The notes: generated from the sequence alone by a model not told the origin. A stretch of DNA of 64,000 nt from Flavobacterium daejeonense DSM 17708 (GCF_000425425.1 NZ_AUDK01000001.1:124001-188000); one strand, 5' to 3'. Positions 1 to 9,431 are shown, numbered from the stretch's first letter. Program-made: numbers and translations.

Positions 1-1135
1 ACACATAATTTTGTAATTCCCTCACTGGCTGAAAAGAAACTTTATAATGTCCGTCATCTTTAACAAGTGCTAATTCCCTTGGCAGAGTCATGCTGCTTCT
101 CCATTTTTGAGTAGGCACTTTTTGAGCATAATTCCAGTTTGACATCCATCCTACAAATAATTTTCTTCCATCCACTTCAGAAATATTTGACCATGTAACT
201 CCTGCATAATTGTCTCTGCCGTAATCAATCCAAAGCGATTTTTTTTCTTTTAAATCCTGAGAAAAAGATTCGTCAAGAGTGAAATTTTTACCATCAAAAT
301 CACCTACAAAATATTGTGTTGCCGAACCTCCGTTAGGTCCTCCGGGATTTATACTTACCAAAAGCACCCATTTATAATCATCAGACCCTTCAATTAACAT
401 TGGAAATAAATCCGGACACTCCCAAACTCCGCCATGCGCCCCTATATTTTTTCCAAAATCAGAAAGTAATTCCCAGTTTTTTAAATCTTTAGAGCCATAG
501 AAAAAAATACTGTCCCCTGCGGCTAAGACCATTAACCATTGTTTGTGAATATTATCCCAGATCATTTTAGGATCCCTGAAATCTTTAAGGTTCGGATTTT
601 TAATAACCGGATTTGCCTCATACTTTGTCCAGGTCAAACCTTCATTTAATGAATATGCAATCCCCTGCGATTGAGTATCTACAGCTCCGGATTTTTCTTT
701 TACCGGATCATGATAGGTAAACATTGCCACAATAGGCGGATTCTTTAAACTACCAAAACCAGAAGTATTGTTTAAATCTACAACCGCACTACCCGAAAAA
801 ATATACCCCTTGGCATCCGGATAAAGAGCTATAGGTTTTTCTGTCCAGGTAATCAAATCGGTACTTATAGCATGGCCCCAGTGCATTGGTCCCCAAATAT
901 TTGAATCGGGGTAATGTTGGTAAAAAAGATGGTAATATCCATTGTAATAAAACAATCCATTAGGATCATTCATCCAACCTTTTTTAGGTGTAAAATGAAA
1001 ATTAGGTCTGTAGAGTTCCTCTTCAGTATATTTTTCCCCATCCGAATCTCCAGCTTCTTTACAGGAAAACAAACCCGAAAAAATTACCAGACTGCTTATT
1101 AGTCCTAACCATTTCTTAATTCTTATTCTGTTCAT
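1..1135 (-). CDS. GH32 fructosidase lipoprotein (levanase/invertase type), 3' end cut by window
   Basis: Glycoside hydrolase family 32, releasing terminal fructose from sucrose, raffinose-type sugars or fructans. All three GH32 signatures are readable: WMNDPNG with the nucleophile Asp57, RDP with the transition-state stabiliser Asp188, and WECPDLF with the acid/base Glu239. The N-terminus is a lipoprotein signal ending GLFSC (Cys25), so the enzyme should be anchored in a membrane facing the periplasm or outside. The ATG at 1135 lies 4 bases after the MFS permease stop, so the two are surely co-transcribed, permease first. The C-terminal beta-sandwich is beyond the window. Whether it prefers sucrose, inulin or levan cannot be told from sequence. 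Confidence 0.93.
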   Translation of the reverse strand, partial: MNRIRIKKWLGLISSLVIFSGLFSCKEAGDSDGEKYTEEELYRPNFHFTPKKGWMNDPNGLFYYNGYYHLFYQHYPDSNIWGPMHWGHAISTDLITWTEKPIALYPDAKGYIFSGSAVVDLNNTSGFGSLKNPPIVAMFTYHDPVKEKSGAVDTQSQGIAYSLNEGLTWTKYEANPVIKNPNLKDFRDPKMIWDNIHKQWLMVLAAGDSIFFYGSKDLKNWELLSDFGKNIGAHGGVWECPDLFPMLIEGSDDYKWVLLVSINPGGPNGGSATQYFVGDFDGKNFTLDESFSQDLKEKKSLWIDYGRDNYAGVTWSNISEVDGRKLFVGWMSNWNYAQKVPTQKWRSSMTLPRELALVKDDGHYKVSFQPVRELQNYV

Positions 1136-1139
1136 GTTA

Positions 1140-2459
1140 TTAATTTTTAATTAATTTTTTACTTAACTCTTCTAAAGAAATCCCTTTGGTTTCAGGCATT
1201 AAAAAGGCAACAAAAAGTAGTTGGAATACCATCATTATGGCAAAAAACAAAAACACAACCCCCGGACCAATCGTAGAAAATAAAAAAGGAATCAATGATG
1301 GAATGATTGCAGCTAAAACCCAATGTGTCGTGCTACCAAAAGCCTGTCCTGAAGCTCTGAGATGATTAGGAAAAATCTCGGATATAAAAACCCAGATTAC
1401 TGCTCCCTGACCTATTGCATGTGCAGCAATGAATAAGAATAAAAATACCGGAACCATAATCCCCTGCCAATGAAGGAAAAATGCCATAGCTACTAAAGTA
1501 AGCGAAATGATATAACCTACTGACCCTATATACATTAGAATTTTCCGTCCTAACTTATCTATCAGGAAAACACCAATCAAAGTAAAAACTAAGTTTACCA
1601 CTCCAATTCCAATACTACTCAACAAAGCAGTACTTTCTCCTAAACCGGCTTCCTGAAAAATTCTATTAGAATAATACAGAAAAGCATTAATTCCTGATAA
1701 TTGGTTGAAAAAAGCAATCAAAAACGCTAATATCAATGGGGTTCTGTATTTTTTTAAAAAGATGCTGTCATTAGCAAGAGCTGCATTAGCGTTATCCGCA
1801 TCAATCTCTTTTTTCATTTCTTCAAAATCAGCTTCCAATCCCATTCGCTCCAGAACACTTTTAGCTTCTTCATCTCTGTTCTTTGATAATAACCATCTTG
1901 GACTTTTAGGAATAGAAAAAATTAATACTGAATAAATGAAAGAAGGAAATGCCTGTACCCCCATCATCCATCTCCATGAATTTTCACCTACGTTTCGTAA
2001 CAGATAATTAGAAAGAAAGGCGATAAGAATTCCCAGTACAATATTAAACTGGTAAAATGCCACCAATTTCCCTCTGTCTTTTGCCGGTGCGATTTCTGAA
2101 ATATAAGCCGGTGCCGCTATAGTAGAAGCTCCAACCCCCAATCCGCCAACAAATCTAAAAGCGGCAAATACATAAGGTCCGTTTGCTAAAGCAGAACCTA
2201 TAGCAGAGAAGAAAAATAATATTCCAATCCACAATAAAGTATTTTTTCTACCCAATTTGTTAGTTGGTATCCCTCCAAAAATGGCTCCTATTACAGTTCC
2301 CCACAAAGCCATGCCCATTACAACTGTACCGTGAAAAGCATCCGATGAATTCCAAATCGACTGTAACTTTTTATCAGCTCCGGAAATCACAACAGTATCA
2401 AAACCAAAAAGGAATCCTGCAAGTGATGCTACTAACGCCCAAATAAATATTTTTCTCAT
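1140..2459 (-). CDS. MFS sugar porter (sugar/H+ symporter family)
   Basis: A 439-residue, 12-helix inner-membrane permease of the sugar porter family (XylE/GalP/GLUT type). Signatures include GFDTVVISGA in helix 1, the loop motif NKLGRKN after helix 2, PRWLL before the central cytoplasmic loop, QLSGINAFLYYSN in helix 7 and PETKG at the C-terminus. It probably imports the monosaccharides released by the adjacent GH32 enzyme, fructose being the obvious candidate. The frame can be extended to a TTG at 2480, but the ATG at 2459 starts a normal N-terminus (MRKIFIWALVA), so I use it. First gene of an operon with the GH32 gene. Substrate is inferred from context only. Confidence 0.9.
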   Translation of the reverse strand: MRKIFIWALVASLAGFLFGFDTVVISGADKKLQSIWNSSDAFHGTVVMGMALWGTVIGAIFGGIPTNKLGRKNTLLWIGILFFFSAIGSALANGPYVFAAFRFVGGLGVGASTIAAPAYISEIAPAKDRGKLVAFYQFNIVLGILIAFLSNYLLRNVGENSWRWMMGVQAFPSFIYSVLIFSIPKSPRWLLSKNRDEEAKSVLERMGLEADFEEMKKEIDADNANAALANDSIFLKKYRTPLILAFLIAFFNQLSGINAFLYYSNRIFQEAGLGESTALLSSIGIGVVNLVFTLIGVFLIDKLGRKILMYIGSVGYIISLTLVAMAFFLHWQGIMVPVFLFLFIAAHAIGQGAVIWVFISEIFPNHLRASGQAFGSTTHWVLAAIIPSLIPFLFSTIGPGVVFLFFAIMMVFQLLFVAFLMPETKGISLEELSKKLIKN

Positions 2460-2521
2460 TATCTGTAACTTTAAATTCAATTGCTAAGGTATCTGCTTAA
2501 TAGGCTCACCTATTTTAGCAA

Positions 2522-2678
2522 TGTTACAATTGTGTTTGTAAATGTTAAAAGAATGTAAAAATCAAATAATCCCTTATTTTACAAGGATTTATTACCAAGA
2601 GACAAATGGCTCTAATAGGCCTAAAGAAAAGGTTATAGTATACTAATGTTACGCAATCTACAACCTTGTTACATGATT
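2522..2678. promoter_or_regulatory. TGTTAC repeats upstream of permease/GH32 operon, candidate regulator sites
   Basis: Three TGTTAC words occur upstream of the permease start: 2522-2527, 2647-2652 and 2667-2672. The last two are direct repeats exactly 20 bp apart, and the second of them reads TGTTACATGATT. The same 12-mer recurs upstream of the GH36 gene at 5643-5654. Shared words in front of two arms of one locus suggest binding sites for the hybrid regulator encoded next door. This is inference from pattern only. Confidence 0.4.
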
Positions 2679-3079
2679 CAATAAGGAAATAATCAATTTA
2701 TTAACCGTAAAATTTCACTTCCTGCTTTTTTTATACTTTTAAATTATATTTTACATAAAAAACAAACTGAAAAAGCTTCAAAATATCTAAAATATTTCAC
2801 AAAAAAAGAATCCTTTTCTTTATAATTAATAATTAAAAAACGAACCATTAAAACAAAAAACACCAATTGTAATAACATTCTATTTAAAAGACATTAACCT
2901 GGAAAACATTTAGTTTGAATTGTGCATTTTCACTTCTTATCATCAGTTTCTTTTGAATTTTCAATCCTTTATATTCATCTACAGCAGGTGAAAAATAAAA
3001 TTTGAACAATAATCAGCGACCATTAAACAGAAAAACAAACATTCATTAAAACAACAACTCAACTTAAATTTACCGCATA

Positions 3080-3114
3080 AAAAAATGCAATTGATTTTAA
3101 ACCAGCTGCATTTT
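3080..3114 (-). terminator. Weak hairpin after GH36 gene
   Basis: On the minus strand AAAATGCA and TGCATTTT form an 8-bp stem with a loop of about 17 bases, followed by a run of T. It lies about 50 bases beyond the GH36 stop codon. The long loop makes it a weak terminator candidate. Confidence 0.35.
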
Positions 3115-3166
3115 CAACTTAAACAGAAAAAATTCCCTAATGCCTAGAGCATACTTTTATAAATCA

Positions 3167-5392
3167 TTATTTTACCTGGGTTATTTCTAATATAACACTC
3201 GTACGTTTTAGGGTAACATTTGGATTTATCCCTACTGTCATCAAAAAGTTACCTGAATAAACATTTCCTGCATTAATCATAGATTTTGTATCGGGATACA
3301 GGTTTATTTCTTTAACAGTGTATTTACTATCCGGATCCAATCCCGCCAACACAATTGGTCTTTCAGTAGCCGTGATTTTATATCGGTTATTAACCAGATA
3401 ATTAAAAACAACAGCTTTATTTTTTTCTTTATTCACATACATTAAAGACGAAATATCATTTTCATGCGGATTCAACAAACGATACAAATCGCCATGCCAT
3501 ACAATATCTTTAAACGAATTATAATTTGAAATTGCCTGCTTACAAAACACTTTATCGTTTTCACTTAAATGGCTTTCAACAATATCAAATCCTAATTTCC
3601 CCATACTCGCAACATCAACCCTAAACTTTAACGGTTGTTTTCCCCAATCAGTCACATGATTATCGGTAGTTATCGAAGGAAAAAAATACGAATAATTCCA
3701 TTGAATAAATATTCTTTCAATAGGATCAGTATCATCACTAGGCCAAAATTCAGTAAAATATTTCAAGAACCCATAATCAGCCCTACCACCTCCTCCAGAG
3801 CACAACATCATAGGAACTTTAGGATATTTTGCCCTGATTCTTTCTAAAACCTTATACAACCCATGAATATAATCTACATATAAATTAGACTGAGGAATTC
3901 CTTTTTTAGAGAGAAAAGCAGAATAAGCATTATAGATTACCGCATTACAATCCCATTTAATAAAAGCCAAATCAGAGTTTTTAACAAACAAATTATCTAC
4001 TATCCCAAAAACAAAATCCTGCACTTCGGGATTTGACAAATCCAAAACCAACTGATTTCTATAATAAATCTCAGGTCTTTCCGGCTGACGAATAACCCAG
4101 TCCAGATGTTTTTCATACAATTCGCTTCTTGGGTTAACCATTTCAGGTTCTATCCAGATACCAAATTTAACCCCTTCTTTTTGGGCTTCTTTCACCAAAT
4201 AACCCAATCCATTAGGCAATTTTTTCTTATTTTCCTTCCAATCCCCTAAACCTGCATCATCATTATTTCGGGGATATTTATTTCCAAACCAGCCATCATC
4301 TAACAAAAACATATCAACACCCAATGATTTAGCACCTTTAAATAAATCTTTAATCTTAGCCTCATCAAAATCAAAATAAGTAGCTTCCCAATTATTCAAC
4401 AAAGTCAAACGTTCACCCTCACCATCTAAAACCCTGTATTTTCTGGCCCATTCATGAAGATTACGGCTAGCCTCTCCGGTACCCTCATTAGACAATGCAT
4501 AAATTAAAGACGGAGTTTTAAAAACCCTGTTAGGCACCAAAGAATATTCGGAAGCACAAGGATTAATTCCGGCAATCAAACGAAGATTTTTATACGAATC
4601 GATTTCGAAATCAAGTTTAAAATTACCACTCCAGGCAAGCTGCCCCAACATAACCAAACCCTCATTTTCTGAAGCAGGCTGACCAAATGAAACCATAAAA
4701 TTTGGAGTTTGCAAAAGCATTGCCCTTGTCCCCAGTTTTGAATCAATCACTCTGATTCCCTGTTCCAATTTAGTTTCGACAGGCTGCATTTCCTTAAGAT
4801 ACTCCCCTTGAAAACTGGTCAGATAAAAATTCTTATTGGTAAAATACATATTAGCCGAAGCATATTTTTGCAATAAAACAGCCTTTTCCTCCTGATGTTT
4901 TATCTCAGTCCACTGCTCGATAACATTTTTAGCAGCCCATACTTTATAAAACAAAGTTACCTCAAACGGATAAACAGGATCTTTAAGAACGATACTGATT
5001 AAAGTAACATCAACATCAATCTTCTGATATTTATGACTAACATATTTAAGTTCCAGAGAGGTATTGCCATCAGCATGTTTTACCTGCAAGGCCGGCTCCG
5101 ACAAATTAGAAGTCCCCGAAGGAGTATAAGCGATATTATAAATTCCTGCATTTGCATCATTAAAATCAAAACTCTTAGCTATAATATCATATTCCGCCTT
5201 GTTTTTTAGTGGTTTGCCAAAATAAATATTTCGCAATCGTTTATCATTATCTGTTTGCAATACTAAAGCATGGTCTTTAGTCTCTATCGGAATTGTAATA
5301 TTTTGTGCATAAGAACTTAGCAAACCGTAAAAGAAAACAACAACAAATTTGAAATCACCTTTTAACAAAGAGAAAACGAGATCCTTTTTCAT
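3167..5392 (-). CDS. GH36 alpha-galactosidase, secreted
   Basis: Family 36 alpha-galactosidase of 741 residues, hydrolysing terminal alpha-1,6-galactose (melibiose, raffinose, stachyose). The catalytic barrel carries DDGWFG near residue 365, FIKWDCN with nucleophile Asp481, CSGGGGRADYG, and WPSDDTDP with acid/base Asp553. The N-terminal ~300 residues are the beta-supersandwich and the last ~90 a beta domain, the usual full length. A hydrophobic stretch ending SSYAQ looks like a Sec signal peptide, so it is probably periplasmic. Together with the GH32 enzyme it could dismantle raffinose-type sugars. Start is ATG. Single gene between the permease operon and the regulator, same strand. Confidence 0.93.
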   Translation of the reverse strand: MKKDLVFSLLKGDFKFVVVFFYGLLSSYAQNITIPIETKDHALVLQTDNDKRLRNIYFGKPLKNKAEYDIIAKSFDFNDANAGIYNIAYTPSGTSNLSEPALQVKHADGNTSLELKYVSHKYQKIDVDVTLISIVLKDPVYPFEVTLFYKVWAAKNVIEQWTEIKHQEEKAVLLQKYASANMYFTNKNFYLTSFQGEYLKEMQPVETKLEQGIRVIDSKLGTRAMLLQTPNFMVSFGQPASENEGLVMLGQLAWSGNFKLDFEIDSYKNLRLIAGINPCASEYSLVPNRVFKTPSLIYALSNEGTGEASRNLHEWARKYRVLDGEGERLTLLNNWEATYFDFDEAKIKDLFKGAKSLGVDMFLLDDGWFGNKYPRNNDDAGLGDWKENKKKLPNGLGYLVKEAQKEGVKFGIWIEPEMVNPRSELYEKHLDWVIRQPERPEIYYRNQLVLDLSNPEVQDFVFGIVDNLFVKNSDLAFIKWDCNAVIYNAYSAFLSKKGIPQSNLYVDYIHGLYKVLERIRAKYPKVPMMLCSGGGGRADYGFLKYFTEFWPSDDTDPIERIFIQWNYSYFFPSITTDNHVTDWGKQPLKFRVDVASMGKLGFDIVESHLSENDKVFCKQAISNYNSFKDIVWHGDLYRLLNPHENDISSLMYVNKEKNKAVVFNYLVNNRYKITATERPIVLAGLDPDSKYTVKEINLYPDTKSMINAGNVYSGNFLMTVGINPNVTLKRTSVILEITQVK

Positions 5393-5709
5393 AATTAATA
5401 GTGGTTTATTTTTTTTGAATTAATAGCAATATGTAAGTATGTATCGATGTGCAAATGATTAAATCCAAATCTATTTCTACAACCAAACCCTGCTAATTTC
5501 ATATTAAAAATCATAATTACATTCTCAATATGTTTCAATTGGCACAATTTCAAAAAAAGCACATAAACATCACTACAAAGCCTTTAAAAACAAAGCCTGA
5601 CAGCGAAAACCAATTATAAAATCTATCCTAAAAGAATACTCATGTTACATGATTTACAATTACGTAACATAAATACAATGAAAAAAGAAGACAATTAAAC
5701 CTTCAAAAC
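5393..5709. other. Intergenic region between hybrid regulator and GH36 gene
   Basis: An AT-rich gap of about 317 bases containing the presumed GH36 promoter and the end of the regulator transcript. I see no gene or RNA. The one notable structure is the TGTTAC inverted repeat at 5643-5669. No TAnnTTTG box was identified. Confidence 0.5.
5643..5669. promoter_or_regulatory. TGTTAC inverted repeat upstream of GH36, candidate regulator site
   Basis: TGTTAC at 5643-5648 faces GTAACA at 5664-5669 with 15 bases between them. The left half continues as TGTTACATGATT, identical to the word at 2667-2678 upstream of the permease operon. Read inward, the right half is TGTTACGTAATT, close to TGTTACGCAATC at 2647-2658. 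The site is about 250 bp upstream of the GH36 start and just beyond the regulator stop codon. Confidence 0.42.
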
Positions 5710-8424
5710 CTATTTTACTCCTTTATATTCCGTTGGTGTTACACCAAATTTATTTTTAAAAGAAGTCGAAAAATAATTAGGCGATGAAAAACCTACGGCA
5801 TAAGCTATTTCCGAAATATTCTGATTCGTTTTCTTAAGCAGTATTTTAGATTTCTCCAATCGAAGGTTAAGGAGATGATCACTTACACTAATTCCTAATA
5901 TCGCCTTTACTTTTCGATACAATTGTACTCTGGAAATATTTAAATCATGCGCTAAATCTTCTATCAGATAAGCCGAATTCTCCATGTTTTTTTCAATTAA
6001 CGAATTGAGTTTTCGTAAAAAATTCTGTTCGGAAAAACCAAAACCACTATCGTCAATTTTTAAAATATTATTAGTGTAATAAAACCGTAATTTTTCTCTA
6101 TTATACAAAAGCCCTTTAATAGACTGAGATAAAACTTTTAAGTCAAAAGGTTTGGTTAGGAAGATATCTGCACCGCTTTCTAATGCTTTCAAATAAGAAT
6201 CCTGATCTTCTGATGCTGTTAATATAATAATAGGAATATGAGACGTTCTCAGGTCTTTCTTTAAAATTTTACAAATTTCAAAGCCATTTTTATCATGCAA
6301 ATTCAAATCACAAATAATAACATCCGGAATTAACTCCAAAGCGCGTTCTATAGCATCAGTACCGTCTGAGGTATAAATAGTGTACTGTGTCGAAAATTTA
6401 TTGGTTATAAAATCCAATAAATCAACATTATCCTCAATATAAAAAATAGAATACTTATCCTCATTAATCATTGGCTCACTCACTTGGATATCCGAATCCA
6501 AATAATCCGATTGGTATATTAAATCAAGGACCTGATCTTCTATTATTGATTTGGCATCCAGATGCTCTTTGCCCAATGGTAAGCTAATAATAAATTCAGT
6601 CCCGTTTTTAGAATTAATCGCTACCTTACCTTTATGCAAATCAATAAAATTCTTTGACAAATGTAACCCTATGCCCGAACTGTTGCTTCTATAATTATTT
6701 GATCCTTGATAAAAAGCTTTAAAAACCTCCTCTATTTCATTTTCAGGAATTCCAATACCTGAATCTTTAAAAGAAATCCTAACAACATTATTAATTTTAT
6801 CTTCATTGATTGCAACAGCAATCTTACCACTCTCAGGAGTAAATTTAAAGGCGTTGGATAACAAATTAAAGTAAACTTTATCCATCAAATTTCGGTCAAT
6901 ATAAACCTCCAAATCCGGATTATTGCTCGTCAGCGTAAAATCAATAAGCTTTCTCTTTGCTTCTTTTTCGAAATCACAAACTATACTTTTCGAAAAATCT
7001 AAAATATTTGTTTTTGATGCTTTGAGCACAAATTTTTTATCTTCTATTTTTCGGTAATCCAAAAGCTGATTAATTAACCTTAATAATCTTCTCGAATTAT
7101 TATACATCAAATTAATCTCAGTATTAACCGCAATTCCTTTATTCCTGAATTCATTTTTCAAAGACTCCACCGAACTCAAAATCAAGGTCAAAGGTGTTTT
7201 AAACTCATGAGAAAGACCTGTAAAAAATAAAAGTCTTCCCTCATTACTCTTTTTCAATTCCTTTGCAAATTGCTTGATTTCATTTCTTTGGATCACTATT
7301 TTTTTGTTCTTTTCTTCTAATTCATTCTTCTTACGACTAATTGTTATTCGGGAATAAATACTATATATGGCCAACCCGAAGACAATGACAAACAAAATGA
7401 TTAATAATTTGAGAAGATTACTCTGGCTGGCATATTTCTCTTCCTGATTTTTAATAATATGTTGCTGTTCCTCAATATCCGACTGCTGAATAGTGATTTT
7501 ATCAAACTGATTACTCATAATTTCAGCATTAAGAGAATCAATCAAAACGGTATTAAGATTATTCTTTTTGGGAACAATTTCATTATTAATCACCTTTAGA
7601 GCCAATTTAACGGCCTCACTTCCTCCCGTAGGATATAATACTGTGGCTTTTAAAATCCCGTCCTTTACTAATTGGATTCCGCCATAAGGACCATTAATAC
7701 CATCAACACCTATTATTTTAATCTTTTTTTCAAGCTTTTTGCTTTTGGCAACAAGGTATGCCTGATAAGCAATTACATCGTTATAAGCAAAAACATAATC
7801 TACATCCCGATTCTCAGTTAAAGCTTTTAAAAAAGCCTCCTTAGGTAATTCATCTTTATAAGCATCCAACCTGACCACCTTTATACCTGGATATTGCTCC
7901 ACAATCCCTTTAAAACCCAAACTTCTCTCCAAGCCGGGCGAAGTATAATAGGCCCCTCTGACTTCAATCACTTTTGCCTTCCCTTTTGACAATGATACAA
8001 TATGCCTGCCCGCAATTCTTCCTACCTCGACATTATCTGCCCCTATATAAGCCGTATAATTTGAAGTATTTACTTTTCTGTCAACTATAACAACAGGAAT
8101 CCCTTTAGAATTTGCTTTTTCTATTACCGGAATAATTGAATCTGATTCAAATGGAGAGACTATAATAGCATCTACTTTCTCTTCAATAAACCGCTCTATA
8201 TCCTTTATTTGTCTTTTAGACTTTCGATTAGCATTATAGATTTTCAATTTCACATTAGGATGTAAGGCTGCCTCAATTTCCATAGTATGTTCCATTGATT
8301 TCCTCCATATATCATGGTCGATACTTTGAGAAAAACCAATTAAAATTCCATCCTTATCTTCTTCATTTTTACATGAATTTAGCATCAATACCAATAAGAA
8401 CACAAAACAAATCTTTCTGAACAT
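5710..8424 (-). CDS. Hybrid two-component sensor/regulator (HTCS) with periplasmic sugar-binding domain
   Basis: A one-protein signalling system of 904 residues. In order: a signal ending LNSC (lipobox Cys18), a type-1 periplasmic binding domain of the ribose/LacI kind (about 28-320), a transmembrane helix (about 338-360), a short coiled coil, a histidine kinase domain with phospho-acceptor His406 in SHEFKTPLTL, an HATPase domain, a receiver domain with Asp706 in IICDLNLHDKNG, and a C-terminal AraC-type helix-turn-helix domain. The layout matches the fructose-sensing Bacteroides regulator BT1754. Given the neighbouring GH32, permease and GH36 genes, it most likely senses fructose or a related sugar and switches on both arms of the locus. 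The ligand is inferred, not shown. Confidence 0.92.
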   Translation of the reverse strand: MFRKICFVFLLVLMLNSCKNEEDKDGILIGFSQSIDHDIWRKSMEHTMEIEAALHPNVKLKIYNANRKSKRQIKDIERFIEEKVDAIIVSPFESDSIIPVIEKANSKGIPVVIVDRKVNTSNYTAYIGADNVEVGRIAGRHIVSLSKGKAKVIEVRGAYYTSPGLERSLGFKGIVEQYPGIKVVRLDAYKDELPKEAFLKALTENRDVDYVFAYNDVIAYQAYLVAKSKKLEKKIKIIGVDGINGPYGGIQLVKDGILKATVLYPTGGSEAVKLALKVINNEIVPKKNNLNTVLIDSLNAEIMSNQFDKITIQQSDIEEQQHIIKNQEEKYASQSNLLKLLIILFVIVFGLAIYSIYSRITISRKKNELEEKNKKIVIQRNEIKQFAKELKKSNEGRLLFFTGLSHEFKTPLTLILSSVESLKNEFRNKGIAVNTEINLMYNNSRRLLRLINQLLDYRKIEDKKFVLKASKTNILDFSKSIVCDFEKEAKRKLIDFTLTSNNPDLEVYIDRNLMDKVYFNLLSNAFKFTPESGKIAVAINEDKINNVVRISFKDSGIGIPENEIEEVFKAFYQGSNNYRSNSSGIGLHLSKNFIDLHKGKVAINSKNGTEFIISLPLGKEHLDAKSIIEDQVLDLIYQSDYLDSDIQVSEPMINEDKYSIFYIEDNVDLLDFITNKFSTQYTIYTSDGTDAIERALELIPDVIICDLNLHDKNGFEICKILKKDLRTSHIPIIILTASEDQDSYLKALESGADIFLTKPFDLKVLSQSIKGLLYNREKLRFYYTNNILKIDDSGFGFSEQNFLRKLNSLIEKNMENSAYLIEDLAHDLNISRVQLYRKVKAILGISVSDHLLNLRLEKSKILLKKTNQNISEIAYAVGFSSPNYFSTSFKNKFGVTPTEYKGVK

Positions 8425-8643
8425 ACCATTAATTTATTTAAGGAAATATACTATTTAGTAAAATTGAAAAAATGGAATACTATTTAAAGCTAACCTGAAG
8501 TAAGCAGTCAATTCTCATCGCTGCTTTAGAGATGGAAAGTTATGATTTTCTTAACATTTAACCTAATATTTTTTGCATAATAAAAATAAATCCTGTTTTT
8601 CAAAACAAAACATTCCTAAGCTTTTTTTGAATTACCAAAAACT
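8425..8643. other. Intergenic region upstream of the hybrid regulator
   Basis: About 220 AT-rich bases between the regulator start and the tRNA-Arg terminator. I find no ORF, RNA or clear promoter box here. Confidence 0.4.
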
Positions 8644-8687
8644 AAAAAAGCGTGATAATTACACAAAACTTGTATAATCATCACGCC
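8644..8687 (-). terminator. Terminator of tRNA-Arg
   Basis: On the minus strand, 19 bases after the tRNA, GCGTGAT at one end pairs with ATCACGC at the other. The stem extends to about 12 bp with one mismatch and is followed directly by six T. A standard intrinsic terminator. Confidence 0.8.
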
Positions 8688-8705
8688 ATTAAAAATTTGT
8701 CTTTG

Positions 8706-8779
8706 TGACTGCGGAGGGGTTCGAACCCCCAACCCTCAGAGCCGAAATCTGATATTCTATCCAGTTGAACTACGCAGCC
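8706..8779 (-). tRNA. tRNA-Arg (anticodon TCG)
   Basis: A 74-nt cloverleaf reads cleanly on the minus strand: acceptor GGCTGCG / CGCAGTC with one G-U pair, anticodon stem TCAGA / TCTGA enclosing loop TTTCGGC, and a T arm with loop TTCGAAC. The anticodon TCG (plus-strand 8743-8745) specifies arginine. The discriminator is A and the CCA end is not encoded. It lies between yqeY and the hybrid regulator with its own terminator. Confidence 0.95.
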
Positions 8780-8801
8780 ATTTTTATATAAATACCAATC
8801 T

Positions 8802-8848
8802 TAAAAAAACTCAAATTCCAAAACTAAAAAAATTGAAATTTGGAATTT
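8802..8848 (-). terminator. Terminator of yqeY
   Basis: AAATTCCAAA (8813-8822) and TTTGGAATTT (8839-8848) form a perfect 10-bp stem. On the minus strand it is followed by GAG and seven T, 20 bases beyond the yqeY stop. Confidence 0.65.
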
Positions 8849-8868
8849 CTTTTGGGGAATTTAAACTT

Positions 8869-9318
8869 TTAAACTAACAATTTCTTAACAATACCAGAAA
8901 CTACTTTTCCTTCTGCAGCTCCGCCCAATTGCGAAGTTGCCAATCCCATTACTTTACCCATAGATGCAATTCCGGAAGCACCAGTTTCGGCAATAATTTT
9001 CGCAATTACAGCTTCGATTTCAGCTTCACTTAATTGTGCCGGTAAAAACTTCTCGATAACTGCAACCTGCGCTAATTCCGGCTCAGCCAAATCAGGACGG
9101 TTTTGCTCAGTATAAATTCGGGCACTTTCTTTACGCGTTTTTACTAAACGTTGTAACAATTTTATTTCTTCATCTTCTGAAATCTCCTCTTTAGAACCTG
9201 AAGAAGTTTGCGCTAATAACAATTCTGATTTTATAGCTCTTAAAGCTTCTAATGCTACGGTATCTTTTGCTTTCATGGCTGTTTTCATTTCATCCATGAT
9301 TTTTACTGATAAACTCAT
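8869..9318 (-). CDS. GatB/YqeY domain protein
   Basis: A 149-residue, mostly helical YqeY-family protein, the usual full length. The family shares its fold with the C-terminal tRNA-binding domain of GatB, the amidotransferase subunit, but the cellular role of stand-alone YqeY proteins is not settled. Family-typical features are the basic AMKAKD..ALRAIKSEL start and the C-terminal IASMGKVMG segment. It sits downstream of ftsZ in the same direction, but a strong terminator lies between the two, so it is probably transcribed on its own. It has its own terminator and an ATG start. Confidence 0.9.
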   Translation of the reverse strand: MSLSVKIMDEMKTAMKAKDTVALEALRAIKSELLLAQTSSGSKEEISEDEEIKLLQRLVKTRKESARIYTEQNRPDLAEPELAQVAVIEKFLPAQLSEAEIEAVIAKIIAETGASGIASMGKVMGLATSQLGGAAEGKVVSGIVKKLLV

Positions 9319-9431
9319 TGTTGTATTTTATTAACAAGCAGTACTGCTTTATTCGACATTAGTTTTTAAAAAAAGTTGTAACAAAAACACCTCCAAAGAA
9401 ACATTTGCTAAACTTTAATGCTGCGCGAAGG

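Larger units (their letters stand above)
2460..3166. other. Intergenic region between permease and GH36 genes
   Basis: About 700 very AT-rich bases without a credible gene. It must carry the promoter of the permease/GH32 operon near its left end and the end of the GH36 transcript near its right end. The only structure I can point to is a set of TGTTAC repeats (annotated separately) and a weak hairpin at 3080-3114. No clear TAnnTTTG box was found in front of the permease. Confidence 0.5.

Noticed and set aside
914..1102. Short plus-strand frame inside the GH32 gene
   Set aside because: It lies antisense within a gene with intact catalytic motifs and has no family resemblance.
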